From positions 53,731-117,730 of the forward strand of contig FN648499.1 in the NCBI GenBank assembly GCA_000310025.1: 64,000 bases of DNA. Direction: 5' to 3'. A model generated the notes under the pieces. That model was not told where the DNA came from, did not search any database, and saw only the letters and a list, made by a program, of their open reading frames with translations. The DNA comes from Ectocarpus siliculosus. Lineage: Eukaryota; Sar; Phaeophyceae; Ectocarpales; Ectocarpaceae. The translations under genes were made by a program, and so were the position numbers. Positions 33,529 through 44,640 of the stretch are shown in pieces. Position 1 is the first letter of the stretch; each line of letters opens with the position of its first letter.

Positions 33529-34512
33529 GGCCGAGTCTTACGTCGTGATCATTTCGTTTGTTTTTTTTTGGTGGGGAGGAAATTTGGCCAATTCCAAACG
33601 CCCAAATTCCAAATCGCCGACTATTTCCTAGGATCCCAGCTGCCGCGTTGGAAAATAGGCCCATTTTCCAAACTGGATCGGCTGAAAATTTCCAGTTTGG
33701 AATTGGGGGGGGTCACCCCCGGGTCACATCCCGATCGTACCAGAACGAGGAAGAACACCGTCTGCTGGCCAAACAGAGGCCAGGATCATGCGGTCATGCA
33801 CAAACCCTCTGCAGGCGTCCAAAATTCAAGGCGTTCTGCGTCGTGTTGGCCGTACACGAGCCGATAACGTCAACCCTGCTACATTGCTCTGCTGACGTTC
33901 TTGCCTTTGGGCCTAAAAGAGCCATTTTTGTTCCTGCTGTTGCATGTGTGACCAGTCAGTCAAAACACACGCCAGAGAGAGGCCTCACGCCGTCGACGTC
34001 CACAAACTGCAGCCAGTGGCGTGTGATCATATACATACCCCATGCTCGCGTCCTAGAAACAGATCGTGTTGTCCAGTTTTGATTGCACACGGCCTGTAAA
34101 CGTGAACCGAATGTGTTGCGGTGTTGACTTTTTGGTCTATTTTTTTGTTCCGCCGCGTGTTTGCTCCGTGTGTCACCCGCTACCAGTCCACAACGCATGC
34201 CAGAGGGAGGCTTTCGGCCGACGACATCATCCACAAAATGCAGTCACTGGTGTGCGATTGTACACATGCCCTCTGGAGGCGACCCAAAAACAGGGCACTC
34301 GGTGTCTTGCTGGTCGCACACGAGCCAAAACCGTGAACTGAAGCATGTTGTGACCCACAAAGACTTGAATCGGCCCTATTTTTCCCTGAGAAAAAACTCT
34401 GTCTCGAGCAACCGTAAGAAGGTCGCTTAGAAAAAAAATCCCTTGCAGACCAAGTCTTACGTACTGAGAGCAAAAACAAATCTCCGAAATAATCACGACG
34501 TAAGACTCGGCC
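33529..34512. mobile_element. TA-flanked inverted-repeat element (MITE-like)
   Basis: The left end GGCCGAGTCTTACGTCGTGA (33529 on) and right end (inverted copy ending at 34512) match over about 27 bases with one change, and both are flanked by TA (33527-33528 and 34513-34514). Inside are diverged direct duplicates (33.80-34.07 kb against 34.17-34.31 kb, with ACACGAGCC, CGCCAGAGAGAGGC and CAGCCAGTGGCGTGTG variants) and a stem of TCCAAACTGG with CCAGTTTGGA near 33.67-33.70 kb. No transposase is recognised. It fits a non-autonomous Tc1/mariner-type element. Confidence 0.75.
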
Positions 34513-34974
34513 TACAACCAAAATAGCACTTTTTTTTTACATGTTTTACGTACTGTAGTTTATTTTCAAGTAAAATGACGGCCGACGGTCGACGATGGTC
34601 TGCGAGTAACTAACTAACATGAGCTGTGGATGCTGGTTTGCAATTGTGTGGGGTTGGGTAGATGAGGCAACGGCCGGTGGCATCCTTGAGAAGTGCGCGA
34701 GCCGGCAGTTGTGTGTGTCGATGTGGGGAGACAGGGCCACGCCCAGTGAGCCCCTTGAGAGCTGCGCGGGATGGGGACACCCTACCATATTGCACGAACT
34801 CGGTGGTTGCACACTATAGAGAAGGCGAGAGCACATACATACACATGTCGCGTAAGGGGGCATGGGGCGGGCACTGGCTGCGCGTCTCGTAGCCCGCTGC
34901 CGTCTCGTGCCACAACGGCGCAGCAAGCGGCCCAAACTGACGTGGACCAACCAGCGCGCGTGGTCGTTCGGGCG
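34513..34974. other. No recognised gene
   Basis: A poly(T) run near 34.53 kb and GC-rich low-information sequence; nothing else recognised. Confidence 0.4.
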
Positions 34975-35112
34975 GCAAATTTTGCTTGCAAATTTCTCTA
35001 AATGGCGAAATCTCAAGACATATTTAGGCAGAAGTCGCGTCGGAGGAACTTTAGATACCCCGAACTGGTCGTTACGAGCCAAATTTTGTTCTGCGCAAAC
35101 ACGTCAATGATT
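34975..35112. repeat. Inverted repeat arm, left
   Basis: About 140 bases (GCAAATTTTGCTTGCAAATTT to TCTGCGCAAACACGTCAA; landmarks CCCCGAACTGGTCGTT and GAGCCAAATTT) match the reverse complement of 40.925-41.075 kb with moderate divergence. Confidence 0.75.
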
Positions 35113-35162
35113 TAATAATAACGCTTTTTTCATTTTTTTCAAAAGTTAGTCCGGGTGTTCTG

Positions 35163-35275
35163 ACCCATATGGTCGGCCCGGTGGTCTAGTGATATCCACG
35201 TAAACCGCTAGTCGCAGAGTTCGTGAGTTCGAATCGCCGTGGGGTAAAACAATTACATATTTTGCGGGTGAAAGC
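35163..35275 (+). repeat. tRNA-like SINE, family 2
   Basis: GGCCCGGTGGTCTAGTGATA (A box) and GTGAGTTCGAATCGCC (B box) give a tRNA-like head, but the T stem does not pair well, so a working tRNA is unlikely. The stretch AAACCGCTAGTCGC through AAACAATTACATATTTT is similar to 44.39-44.46 kb. Confidence 0.5.
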
Positions 35276-36930
35276 GAAATATAGCACCGTTGACGAGGGA
35301 AAGGGACGGCTGGACCCTTCTCGCGATAAGAATAACATTCAGCACGCACCGCAGGAGGAAGGTGGGGCATGAAAAACAACATATTCGAAAATGAATAAAA
35401 AGAAGAAAAAAGCCGTGGTGTTCCCCCCCTCCCCTCCTGTGTGACCCTGGATAGTTAGTTGTAGTTGTACGAAAAAATACATAGTACTCTACATACGCTG
35501 AATAATTTAGTGCACGTCTCATCACGAGAAATGGGGAGACTGCCGCCATAATAAATTGTGATAGCAACTCGACGAGTATCGTCGCGTTGCCTGTCTGAAG
35601 CTTTCGAATATTTTAGCCGTAAATAAAGTCGAGGGCGCACACCGCGACACGCTCGCCCACCGAGCACGACAGAGAGTTCTATACACAGAGTAGATGGCAT
35701 AAGATATCACATCCCCTGTACAATTTTTAATTTTCAAAGCTCGATTGATTACTACCCACAGCAGAAATCGTGGCCGGGCGGCGTTGGCACCGATAGCTTT
35801 CCGAAACAAACCTACCTATCATTTGACATCCTCATCGTCGTGGACTAACATTATTTGCTGTGGATATTGATGATGCGATAAATTATGTCACCTACTACTG
35901 CCAGTACATGCCATGTATAAGAACAACGAGCACCCTCCATACTCCAGAAAGTAGTTGAATTGAAACCTCTCATTACCCATCCATGAAGAAGTCGTTTTAT
36001 TCACAAATACTTAAAACACAAGTGCTGAAAAAACTATCCATGGACGAACCCAGCAGTGCCGTTGTTGTTGTCTTCACAATTAGTTACAAAAAGCCGTTCG
36101 TTCTGTTCTCTCTACCCAGTACCTTCTTGTACCTTCTTTCTCTGTTCGTATACATGATAGTCTGACACTTGACGCGGTCGATTCCCGCCCGCCGTGGTCA
36201 CAGGCTAACTTACCCAAAAAATTTATACGAAAATAAAATGGACCCGAAGAAGGGTCCGAATGTCAACGACAAATTAGTCTAGGACCCTCCACTCGCTTTC
36301 GCTTCAATGCGCTATGCGAGGGAGTAACTATAGCCTGGACAATGAAGCAAAAAATGAGCAAACGATTATGAGAGGCGACCTCACGCGCACCCGAAAAAAC
36401 CGTCAGTCTTCGACCGGCATATCGCACTACGCCCATCCATGCGCATGCACTTTTTTGTGGCGAGGGACTCCATGCTTTCAAGAACCATCTCGTTGATCTG
36501 TTTTTTCGTTTACATACATGTAGCGCGCACGTCACACCCGAATGAAAAGGAGACCACACCCAGAACGCGCTCTTCCGCACGCTGGGGAAGAATCCGGGAC
36601 TAAATGGATGCGGACCCCAGAGGATGCGCTTTTCACAGTAGGTTTCTTCTCCGAAACGAAAGAAACGGACGGGATAGAGGGAAAAAAGATAAGAGAAGAG
36701 GCGTAGGACGCGTTCCCCGTCATGGACATTGCATAAGAGTAGTGGCAGGAACCTCTCTCTGCGATCAGGTCAGATGACCACCACGAAGATGTTCTTGATT
36801 TATTCTTCCTTCAATACAGCATAGTCCCCGGAGCTCTCCTGTTGCACCCACCCATGGACGCAGCAGTAGTAGTAGCGCATGTCCTGTAGTAGACAACTAC
36901 TACTGCTGAAAATATTGGAGACCACGAATG
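35276..36930. other. No recognised gene
   Basis: No domain or convincing exon. Near 36.18 kb GCGGTCGATTCCCGCC recalls a B box but no A box fits. Frames of 60-105 codons occur on both strands without support. Confidence 0.4.
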
Positions 36931-36939
36931 AATCATACA

Positions 36940-39900
36940 GACAGGAGGGTCGTGGGTGGGCGGGGGACCCTAAGAAACAGTCAGACTCAGCCATTTTACA
37001 TCCTCACAGTTTCTTGCAAGCAAGAACGAAGGGCGATAACAAAGGAGAGACCGCCAGCGACAGGAAACAAAGAAGAAGTAGAGGAGACCAGAGCTAAGAA
37101 ACAAGCGAAGAAACTAGACCCCCTCGCCGCTGTGACCCACTGGAAGCTTTCCATGTACCGCAGCAAACAGCAGGGGCAGCACCCACTACCTCACATGCAG
37201 TAGCCGGATACATGCACGGACTGGTTCGTAGTAGAAGTTTAGTCTCTTTCTCCGGCAAGAACAATAACGCCCGGGCGAACTTGAACTTGCAGTCACAAGA
37301 AATAGCGTCATGATGACGTCATCCATTCTGCTCGCCATGGGTGATGCTCATCGTTACGCGAGGAAGGCGTTAACTCTTCGCATAGAATATGCTGCCGTAG
37401 ACCCTATATCCCTCAAGCTCAACCACAGCTATACCCGATACATGGTAGCATCATATCTAGCTGTAGAAGAATCGAAAAAAACTGTTTTCTTGATGGCGAA
37501 GCGGACCCTCTTTATTGTGACTCTCCAACTGCTGTTCGTGGATGGCGACGACATGGCGACACAGACAGACAAAATCTACGGTGTGACGTCGGTCTTATCC
37601 GCCGCAGGAGGTGGAAGCTATACTCAAAGTCGGGGAGAGGTCGTGATTTGCAATTCCCTACGGAACCGTACTTGGGGCGCCATGAGATTTGCACTGCCGT
37701 AGCCGAGGCTATATGTCGGCAGGGAAACATAAAAACAAAATCTTCGGCGGACCGGACCCCATATTTTTCAACCGGCCAACTGTTGTTTGGATGGCGAGAC
37801 AATTTCCGGTCTTCTTGTCCGTCACAGAGGGCCGAAGCTGGTGCTCAAACTCGGGGAGGGGTCATGGTTTGCGAGTCCCTACCGAACCATACTCGCTCGG
37901 GGCTCCACGTCATGGACATGACAAGAAAAACATACCCCCAACGAAAACTGCAGAAATTCATGGATGGGTGGGTGAGTGGGGGACCCCAAAACAATGAAAC
38001 AGTCGCGGGGTTCGCGTTGTTCTGGGGCTCTACGGGCGAAAAACACCGTCGACGCTCTGAACCGCTGGAAGCTGTCACACAGCACTGCATGTGCGGCGAA
38101 CCGTAGGGGCCATGCGCATTGCTTGACGGAAAGAGGCGGCGCCCATTGCCTCACATGCAGCAGCCGGGTACACGGGTAGCCTCATAAACAGCAAGACGCA
38201 AAACGATGTTTTTGGGACCCTAACGCCGAAAATGCAACAGAGAGAGAGAGGCAGACTAAAGGAAGAGAGACTCGAGAAGACAAGGCATGAACTCTCGTCG
38301 AGAAGAAACTCACTCTCATCCCTCTGGCCCACCGCAGGCTTGAACACGTGTAACGAACGGCGACATCCGATGTGCGCTCAGCAACAACAAACACGACAAA
38401 AAAAAAATAGTCGTCGTTTCCGAACTGCTGTGGAGATACGGTAAGTTGGCCGAGAGTTTCTTTGTTTTCTGGTATGAAGTGGCAACAAAGAAGAACACGA
38501 CTATCTGTCTCTTACTCTGAGACTAGAAGCACGACGGACGAACTATTATCTCAATACGCCTGCCGTCGCGATAGATGCGCGCCGCTACCGCTATACGAAC
38601 GAGCAGACTGTTGTCAAACCTGACTACGATAACCGTACGACCATTGCAGCACATTCCGACCATAACAGCAGAAACCGCAGCAGCAGCCGCATGTGTACAA
38701 TGGTCACTCAAGAACAAACGCAAAAAAAAATATATATATGGCGCGCAGCACGCAGGACCCTCTTTCGCTGTTCAACCGGCCGTTTCCATGGCGAAACAGG
38801 CAAGGAACAGTCAAGGCCGACTCTTGCCGGCCACAGGAGGCGGAAGCCGCTCAAACTAGGGGACGGCTCATGACTTGCGATTCCACACCGAACCATACTC
38901 GAGGCGCCACGAGATTTGCATTGTAGTTCGAAATCAGCACATTAGACCGGGTCGGGCAAGGGGTGGGGCATGCGAATGAAACTTCCACGGATATTGAACG
39001 ATGAGACTGAAGCTAAACCTTCAAAATTCCCCAAGCCTTAGACGTGTCGGTGGGCATGGTACAAAAGGATGTGGTGGTGTGCTGACAAGTGGAATGGACG
39101 GGGTGCGAGTAAAACGTCCGGGGCCCAGTCATGAACATGGCAAGTAAACACCCCTCCCAACAAAAAATAATGGTGGGCGGGTGGCTGGGGGACCCCAACA
39201 AACAAAGAAAGAATGAAAGCAGGCGCGACAGGCTTGAGGGAGGAGGCAAAAGAAGCATAGAAAACCCACCGTGGTGGTCGCTCGCTCTGGGCCGCTGGAA
39301 CATGTCACATATAGCACTGCATGTCCAGCATTAGGTAGGGCCCCAAGTCCATTGCTTGACATAAAACAGGTAGCGCACATCGCCTCTCATGCACCACCCC
39401 GGTGCACGGGTAGTCTCTTACTCAGCAAGATGCGAAACCACTGCGGTTGACGTACTTCGATATTGTTGGGACCCCACCGGCGAAAGGCGAGAGAGAGAAA
39501 GGTAGACTAAAAGAAGAGAGGGGAGAGAAGACACGGCATTCACTCTCGAGAAGACACTCACTCACTCTCGTCCCTTTGGCCCACCGGAGGCTGTCAGACA
39601 TCTGTACCGAACGGCGGTATCCGAAGTGGGCTCAGCAACAACAAACACAACAACCACAATTCTCCGAGTTGGAACTAGACTACTAGAGTAGTGCGGACTT
39701 TCATCCTTCTGTGACGAAGTGAGAACAAAAAACATGACTACACGGACGAGCTACAGTCCGTCCGCGATAGATGTGCACCGCTGCACAGAGCAGCAGACTG
39801 TTGGTTGCCATTCCTCGCTTTCTGTTGTAAATAAGATTGATTGTGCTGCCATCTACCTTATCGCTCAAGTTACGACTGACTACGCAGCAGACTCAAGAAG

Positions 39901-40490
39901 CATCAACACCCTTATTCGATGTATGCCACCCATGCATATGCCGCTTAGACTATTACGATGCATACCACCCATGCACATTCAGCAAGAGAGAAAAAAGGCC
40001 TGTTGTTGTCTGTCTCAACTGTTGTGCTGTTGTTGCTTTTCATGTATAACGACACAACGGGCGACAAAGTAAGCGACGCGCATCGCCTTCTACGCGACGC
40101 GTGCACCCCAAAGCGACAGACACGATAGCCTACAACCTTGTCTGAAGCAATTCAGCAACAGCAGCATGGTCACTCAGGAAGAACAAAAAAAAAAACAATT
40201 GTGGCGCGCAGCACGCAGGACCCTCTTTCGCTGTTCAACCGGCCGTTTCCATGGCGAAACAGACAAGGAACTTTCAAGGCCGAGTCGTGTCGGCCACAGG
40301 AAGTGGAAGCTGCTTAAACTCGGGGAGGGGTCATGGTTTGCGATTCCCTACCGAACCATACTTGGGGCGCCACGACATTTGCACTGTAGCTCGAGATCAG
40401 CATTTGAGACCGGGTCGGGCAAGGGGTGGGGTATGCGAATAAAAGTTCCACCCACCCACGGATATTGAAATATGAGACTGCTGAAGCTTC
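36940..40490. repeat. Diverged tandem array of about 1.3-kb units
   Basis: Three partial units recur head to tail. Marker one (GGGTGGGYGGGGGACCC) is at about 36.95, 37.97 and 39.18 kb. Marker two (CCGCTGGAAGCTGTCAC and variants) is at about 37.13, 38.06 and 39.29 kb. Marker three (GCAGGACCCTCTTTCGCTGT, then CAACCGGCCG and CATGGCGAAACAG) is at about 37.50, 37.75, 38.75 and 40.21 kb. Marker four (a GAGAGAGA tract, then GGCCCACCG and CTCAGCAACAACAAACAC) is at about 38.23-38.40 and 39.49-39.65 kb. The last two units are the most similar. No protein is recognised; ends such as GACCGGGTCGGGCAAGGGGT also occur inverted at 53.16-53.22 kb. Confidence 0.75.
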
Positions 40491-40755
40491 AGAATAGGAC
40501 GAAAACACACACACACATAGTATTGCTTGCTGTAACTTAAGGTAGAAAAAAAACAACTAGTGGTCTTGTCATCAATTCACCCAATCAAAAAGCGAGTTCT
40601 GCGAATCTTCCTGTCGTAACTGTTGGCGTGGGTGTGAAGTGTGGGAGCACCAAAAAAAGTGGTCAAGGCTAGGCCTTATTAGCCGCTATATTTCCCGTTC
40701 CAGAGCAGATGGTGTACTGCCTACGAGTACGCTTGGTTCGGTTGAAGGGCACGCG

Positions 40756-40866
40756 CTTGGCCGCCCATGGGCTGCCCATGAGCTACCCACGGGCTTGCCC
40801 GTGGGCATTCCCCGTGCGCTGTCCGTATGCCCACCGGCAGCCTATGGGCCCAACGCGATGCCCTTG
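40756..40866. repeat. Cluster of GCCCATGGGC-type palindromes
   Basis: Within 110 bases are GCCCATGGGC (40763-40772), CCCACGGGCTTGCCCGTGGG (40786-40805), and several half or near copies (TGCCCATGAGC, ATGCCCACCGG, CCTATGGGCCC, GCCCTTGGGCGG). The spacing is loosely periodic. Confidence 0.6.
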
Positions 40867-40924
40867 GGCGGTTTAGCAAAATTGTACAAGGTGCGGGCGA
40901 CCCTCACAACATGGGCTTGCCGTG

Positions 40925-41075
40925 GCGCGTTTGACGCGTTCGCGCAGAACCAAATTTGGCTCACAACGACCAGTTCGGGGTATGAAAAGTTCCTCTGAAG
41001 CAAACTTTGCCATAATTTGTCGCTAAATATGGTCAGAAACTCTAGAAACTTTTGAAAGCAAAATTTGCAAGGGTA
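40925..41075. repeat. Inverted repeat arm, right
   Basis: Reverse-complement partner of 34.975-35.112 kb (shared AACGACCAGTTCGGGGTA and AGCAAAATTTGCAAG). Confidence 0.75.
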
Positions 41076-43620
41076 CATGTAGCGAATAGACAACGACCTC
41101 CTCGAACGGATACCCCGAGCATCTGTATCTCCCGCACATCCGGACATACATACAGGCCAGCTATCAAGAACAACAACAGAAGTCGAGCCTAAACCACCTT
41201 CACCGTGGGTATATGCTCATGCGGTATGTGCTCTTCCATAGTTAGATAGCGGGTTGTGTTCGTTGCATGGGTCCAAGCGTACCAGCTGTGCGCGTTGAGA
41301 GGTCGACAGAGCGGAGACCATTCAGCTTGCTGCATACACACGACACACATCATACATGCACATACATGCCGACCGTCACACAGCCGGGAGCTGACGGTCG
41401 CATGGTTCACGCCCTTGGACAAGCAACTCCAGAGATACCTCGGAGGGCTTCTATGTTCGGAATTTCAAAGACATCGTCGAAACCCCAGTCTCCAGGCGCA
41501 GAAATCTTAAGTTCCACTTATTTTATTTAGATATTCGTTGACTTTGTATTTCGAAATAACCAGAAATGTTTGTTCAACTTCTGTTGGAGGGTCTACTTTT
41601 CAGAGAGGAAATCTGAGACCAGATTTGGACGGCTCTTGGAATTTGCCAGGTACCGCGTCTTCCAAAATTTGGAAAAATCAAGAAACGACAAAGTTATGCC
41701 CCATAAACGATTCTGGAAGGGCGATTCGTTCAACTTCTTCTGCGAGAACCAACTTTCTTTACGATTTCAAAAAAGTGTGCATGAAACGATTCCTCTCGAA
41801 ATTCCGCAGGTAGGTACCGCTTGTTTCGAATTTTTCAAAAAAACTAAATTTGATGGGATGCTCCAGTCTTGAAATTAGTGTGGTTCATTTTTTTTTATTA
41901 GTTGAAACCTTGATATAGGCATCATTAGCGTGGCTATAATTCCCTCAAGTTCGAAATATTTCGAAACTTATGACCATAAACCAAATTCGAAAGAAAGTCC
42001 GGGACGGACCATAGAGGACGCGGTTGCCCGCTATCGGTTCAGGTTTTGCATACTGCGCCTCTGCTGTCTGTCTTGCTTGCCATAGATGGCACGCAACTTG
42101 CGTGGTTGCAATATCATTATGGAAAGACTGCTCACTCCGTGTCCGGGAAGTTCGGCAAATTTGAGAATGTTGAGACTACAGTAGCGCCTGCCGCACCTAT
42201 CTTGTTGTTGTTGTTGTTTCTCACCTTCGCTCTATTGTCCACAAAAACGGGGAGCCCGTGGTCGCAAAGAACCCGGCACATACGACGCCGCGGGGAAACA
42301 AAACAAAAATAGGGTAGAAACCTAAGGGTGACCGATCTCAGGCCGACGGAAGGGGTTGAACCTTCTCTCGACTGTGTGACCAGAGGAGACTTCCGGAGCG
42401 ACGGTTGGGGAGCCGCTAGTCGCAGTTCTGACCTCTAGGAAGAGCCAACGGTGGTCTCTGGGAAGAGAGGGGAAGAAGAAGAGTGACAGAGGAGGGGTGA
42501 AGAGGGGTGTGCACAGACACAGTCTGTGCTGGATTGCTGACGTGGTACAGCACTGACACGCTACAGGGGAACTTCCCCGGGCATGTATAATGCGGTACGC
42601 GGGCATGTGCGTACAGTGACATACGGGTGCGCGCGGACCGCACAGAAAGATCCGCAGGGCAAGCGGAGAAACAGGTGGGCGGGGGACCTCGAGTAGAACG
42701 AATGTACAGCTACACCAGGGACACACATCACCCCCCAGCTTTGGCGGTTTTAAGAGCTCGTACTCCACGAAAACTCGACAGCGAGGAATTCTGGTTCGCT
42801 GAACGTTTAACTCACATGATATTGACTTCACTCAAGCACAATCAAATGTCGAAACATTGATATATGAACAAAAATGCAGGAGGGAACAGACGAGCCGAGA
42901 ACGGGACATGTACCGATGTGACGAAACACCGGTAGTGCTTTGTGAGACAAATAAAATCAAATCGCAGGATCGACAAGGATTTTATATAGTGGAGTGATGG
43001 AAAGTACCGAGTTTATTCACAAAACATTATTGCTTTGTAGTCTGCATGGCTGACGACTTGTACGAGACAAAAGAAAAAGTGGTCGCGACGTGCACTGTGA
43101 CCCGTGGTTATGGAATCATAGTGGCAAGATCCTGAGAAACAAACATGTGCAGGGGAACTTATTACACTGCACAGAATGTAGGAACTAAAAAACATAAAAC
43201 GTTCGTAGGGAAGATGGGACCACGAGTTGATCGCGGAATTGACGACAAAGCAAACCTTCATGGTGTCACGCGTGGCGTGGTTGAAGGGGCATGCCCACTC
43301 GCCATCACATGCAGTGAGATTAAAGTTGCCTTGCAGCGATTTTGAAATGAATATATTGAGTGCAAATTTCAAATGTTTTTGAGCCGAAATTGAATATTCT
43401 GAAATGAACAAAATTTGCTGAGCGGTCCGGTAGGGGTGCTTTTTGCTTGGCAAAAATAATCTGTTCAGAGACAGGGGGGTAACACGCTTTTAAATGCCCC
43501 ATGAAAGCTCGAACAAAAGATAGGAACAGAGGGCGGAATTTTTGCTGATGGTGAATAACACTCCCAGCCCCCCCCTCGGTGTTTGCCATCGGGATTGGGT
43601 TTTTGTCGCTTGGCAACGAC
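41076..43620. other. No recognised gene
   Basis: Frames up to 169 codons (minus, 42.3-42.8 kb) and 146 codons (minus, 43.0-43.45 kb) have biased composition but no recognised domain or exon borders. The stretch 41.5-42.0 kb is AT-rich with many TTTCGAAAT-like words and no assigned origin. Confidence 0.4.
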
Positions 43621-43624
43621 GTTG

Positions 43625-44070
43625 GAAAACAAGCCAAGTCACTTTGTGAACTCGGCAACCAGGTTACCGTTTTTTTTACATCTTTTTTTTTTTTCCGGTA
43701 ACCATGAATGGTGGTCGAGTAGATCATGTTGTGCGGGGTCGAGAACCCTCCCTCCGCGCAAAGGGGGATGATCGCACCACGTTGTGTTAAAATGTCGAGC
43801 ATCCTCGGGCAGTTACACAGTGCTTACAACTGTCTAGCACCAGAAAATAAATTAAGCATACGCAGCTGTCATTCGTATGCAAGGTAGCAAGCACAAGATG
43901 CCGAACACCCTTAGCAGGATGCAGCGCACCCTTCATGCGACTCGCCGAATACCTCACGGGGCTTCGCGGTTGGTGATGTGAGATCCTGTTCCGGTGCGAA
44001 CCCGGCGTGCTCGGTCCCGGCTTTGTAGGGATGCGAGGTCAGTGGTCTAACGACTACGGCATGCACGACT
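43625..44070 (-). mobile_element. tRNA-derived SINE, family 1, copy 2
   Basis: Inverted full-length match to 32.363-32.812 kb. This copy keeps the better B box (GGGTTCGCACCGG on the minus strand) and a longer A-rich stretch near its end (poly(T) at about 43.68-43.695 kb on the plus strand). Head to tail is about 446 bases. Confidence 0.7.
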
Positions 44071-44389
44071 GTGAGTACACCCCCCAACCCACCCCCTCTT
44101 CCCCTCTGACGGTAAATGCCACCCCCCTCTGACGGCCAATACCACCCCTTTCTGGCTGACGGTGAATACCAGCCTCCCCTCTCTGCAAACCACACTGGGG
44201 CCCCCACAACTCAACGTCGTCACTGCTGTTGTGTGGTAAACAAGATGAGGTAACAAAAGTAACAACGCACGACCCTACGCCGGTACTTTTATTTTCAAAA
44301 ATACAAAAATATCTATTCCACCTCCCGATCTAGTACACGGCCTTTTGGGTTTGTGTGGGTAGAGGTGTAGGGATATATGGGCACGCGTC

Positions 44390-44465
44390 GTGCGTGCGAG
44401 TAGACCGCTAATCGCCAACTAGAGTTCGAGTTCACCTAAGTCCGGAATTGATACAATCATTTTCA
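44390..44465 (+). repeat. tRNA-like SINE, family 2, fragment
   Basis: GTAGACCGCTAATCGCCAAC, GAGTTCGAGTTCACC and GATACAATCATTTTC line up with 35.19-35.26 kb, a diverged second copy of that SINE. Confidence 0.45.
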
Positions 44466-44640
44466 GCGGGGCAGCGGGGCCCCCGGTTTAGCGATCTCTA
44501 GTAGTGTAAAGACGGAATGTGGTCGCTCTTCGGGACGTGTCGCTTAACCCGGTTAGCGACCAGTGATATTCCCTGCTATGAGGCCTCAGTTGCGACTAAC
44601 GGTCGCTACACTGGAAAAAGGCGCCTTAGCTTCAGGTATG
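44466..44640. repeat. Possible pogo/Tigger-like end fragment
   Basis: CAGCGGGGCCCCCGGTTTAG followed by CGCTTAACCCGGTTAGCGACC recalls the CAGTCGTGGGCCCGGTTTAGCGG end of the 7.79-9.44 kb element. The opposite end was not found. Confidence 0.3.

Noticed and set aside
35163-35260. Functional tRNA gene
   Set aside because: A and B boxes are present but acceptor and T stems do not pair, and a second diverged copy exists at 44.39 kb; a SINE head fits better.
36940-40490. CRISPR-like array
   Set aside because: Units are over 1 kb, diverged and unevenly spaced, with no short identical repeats; the host is eukaryotic.
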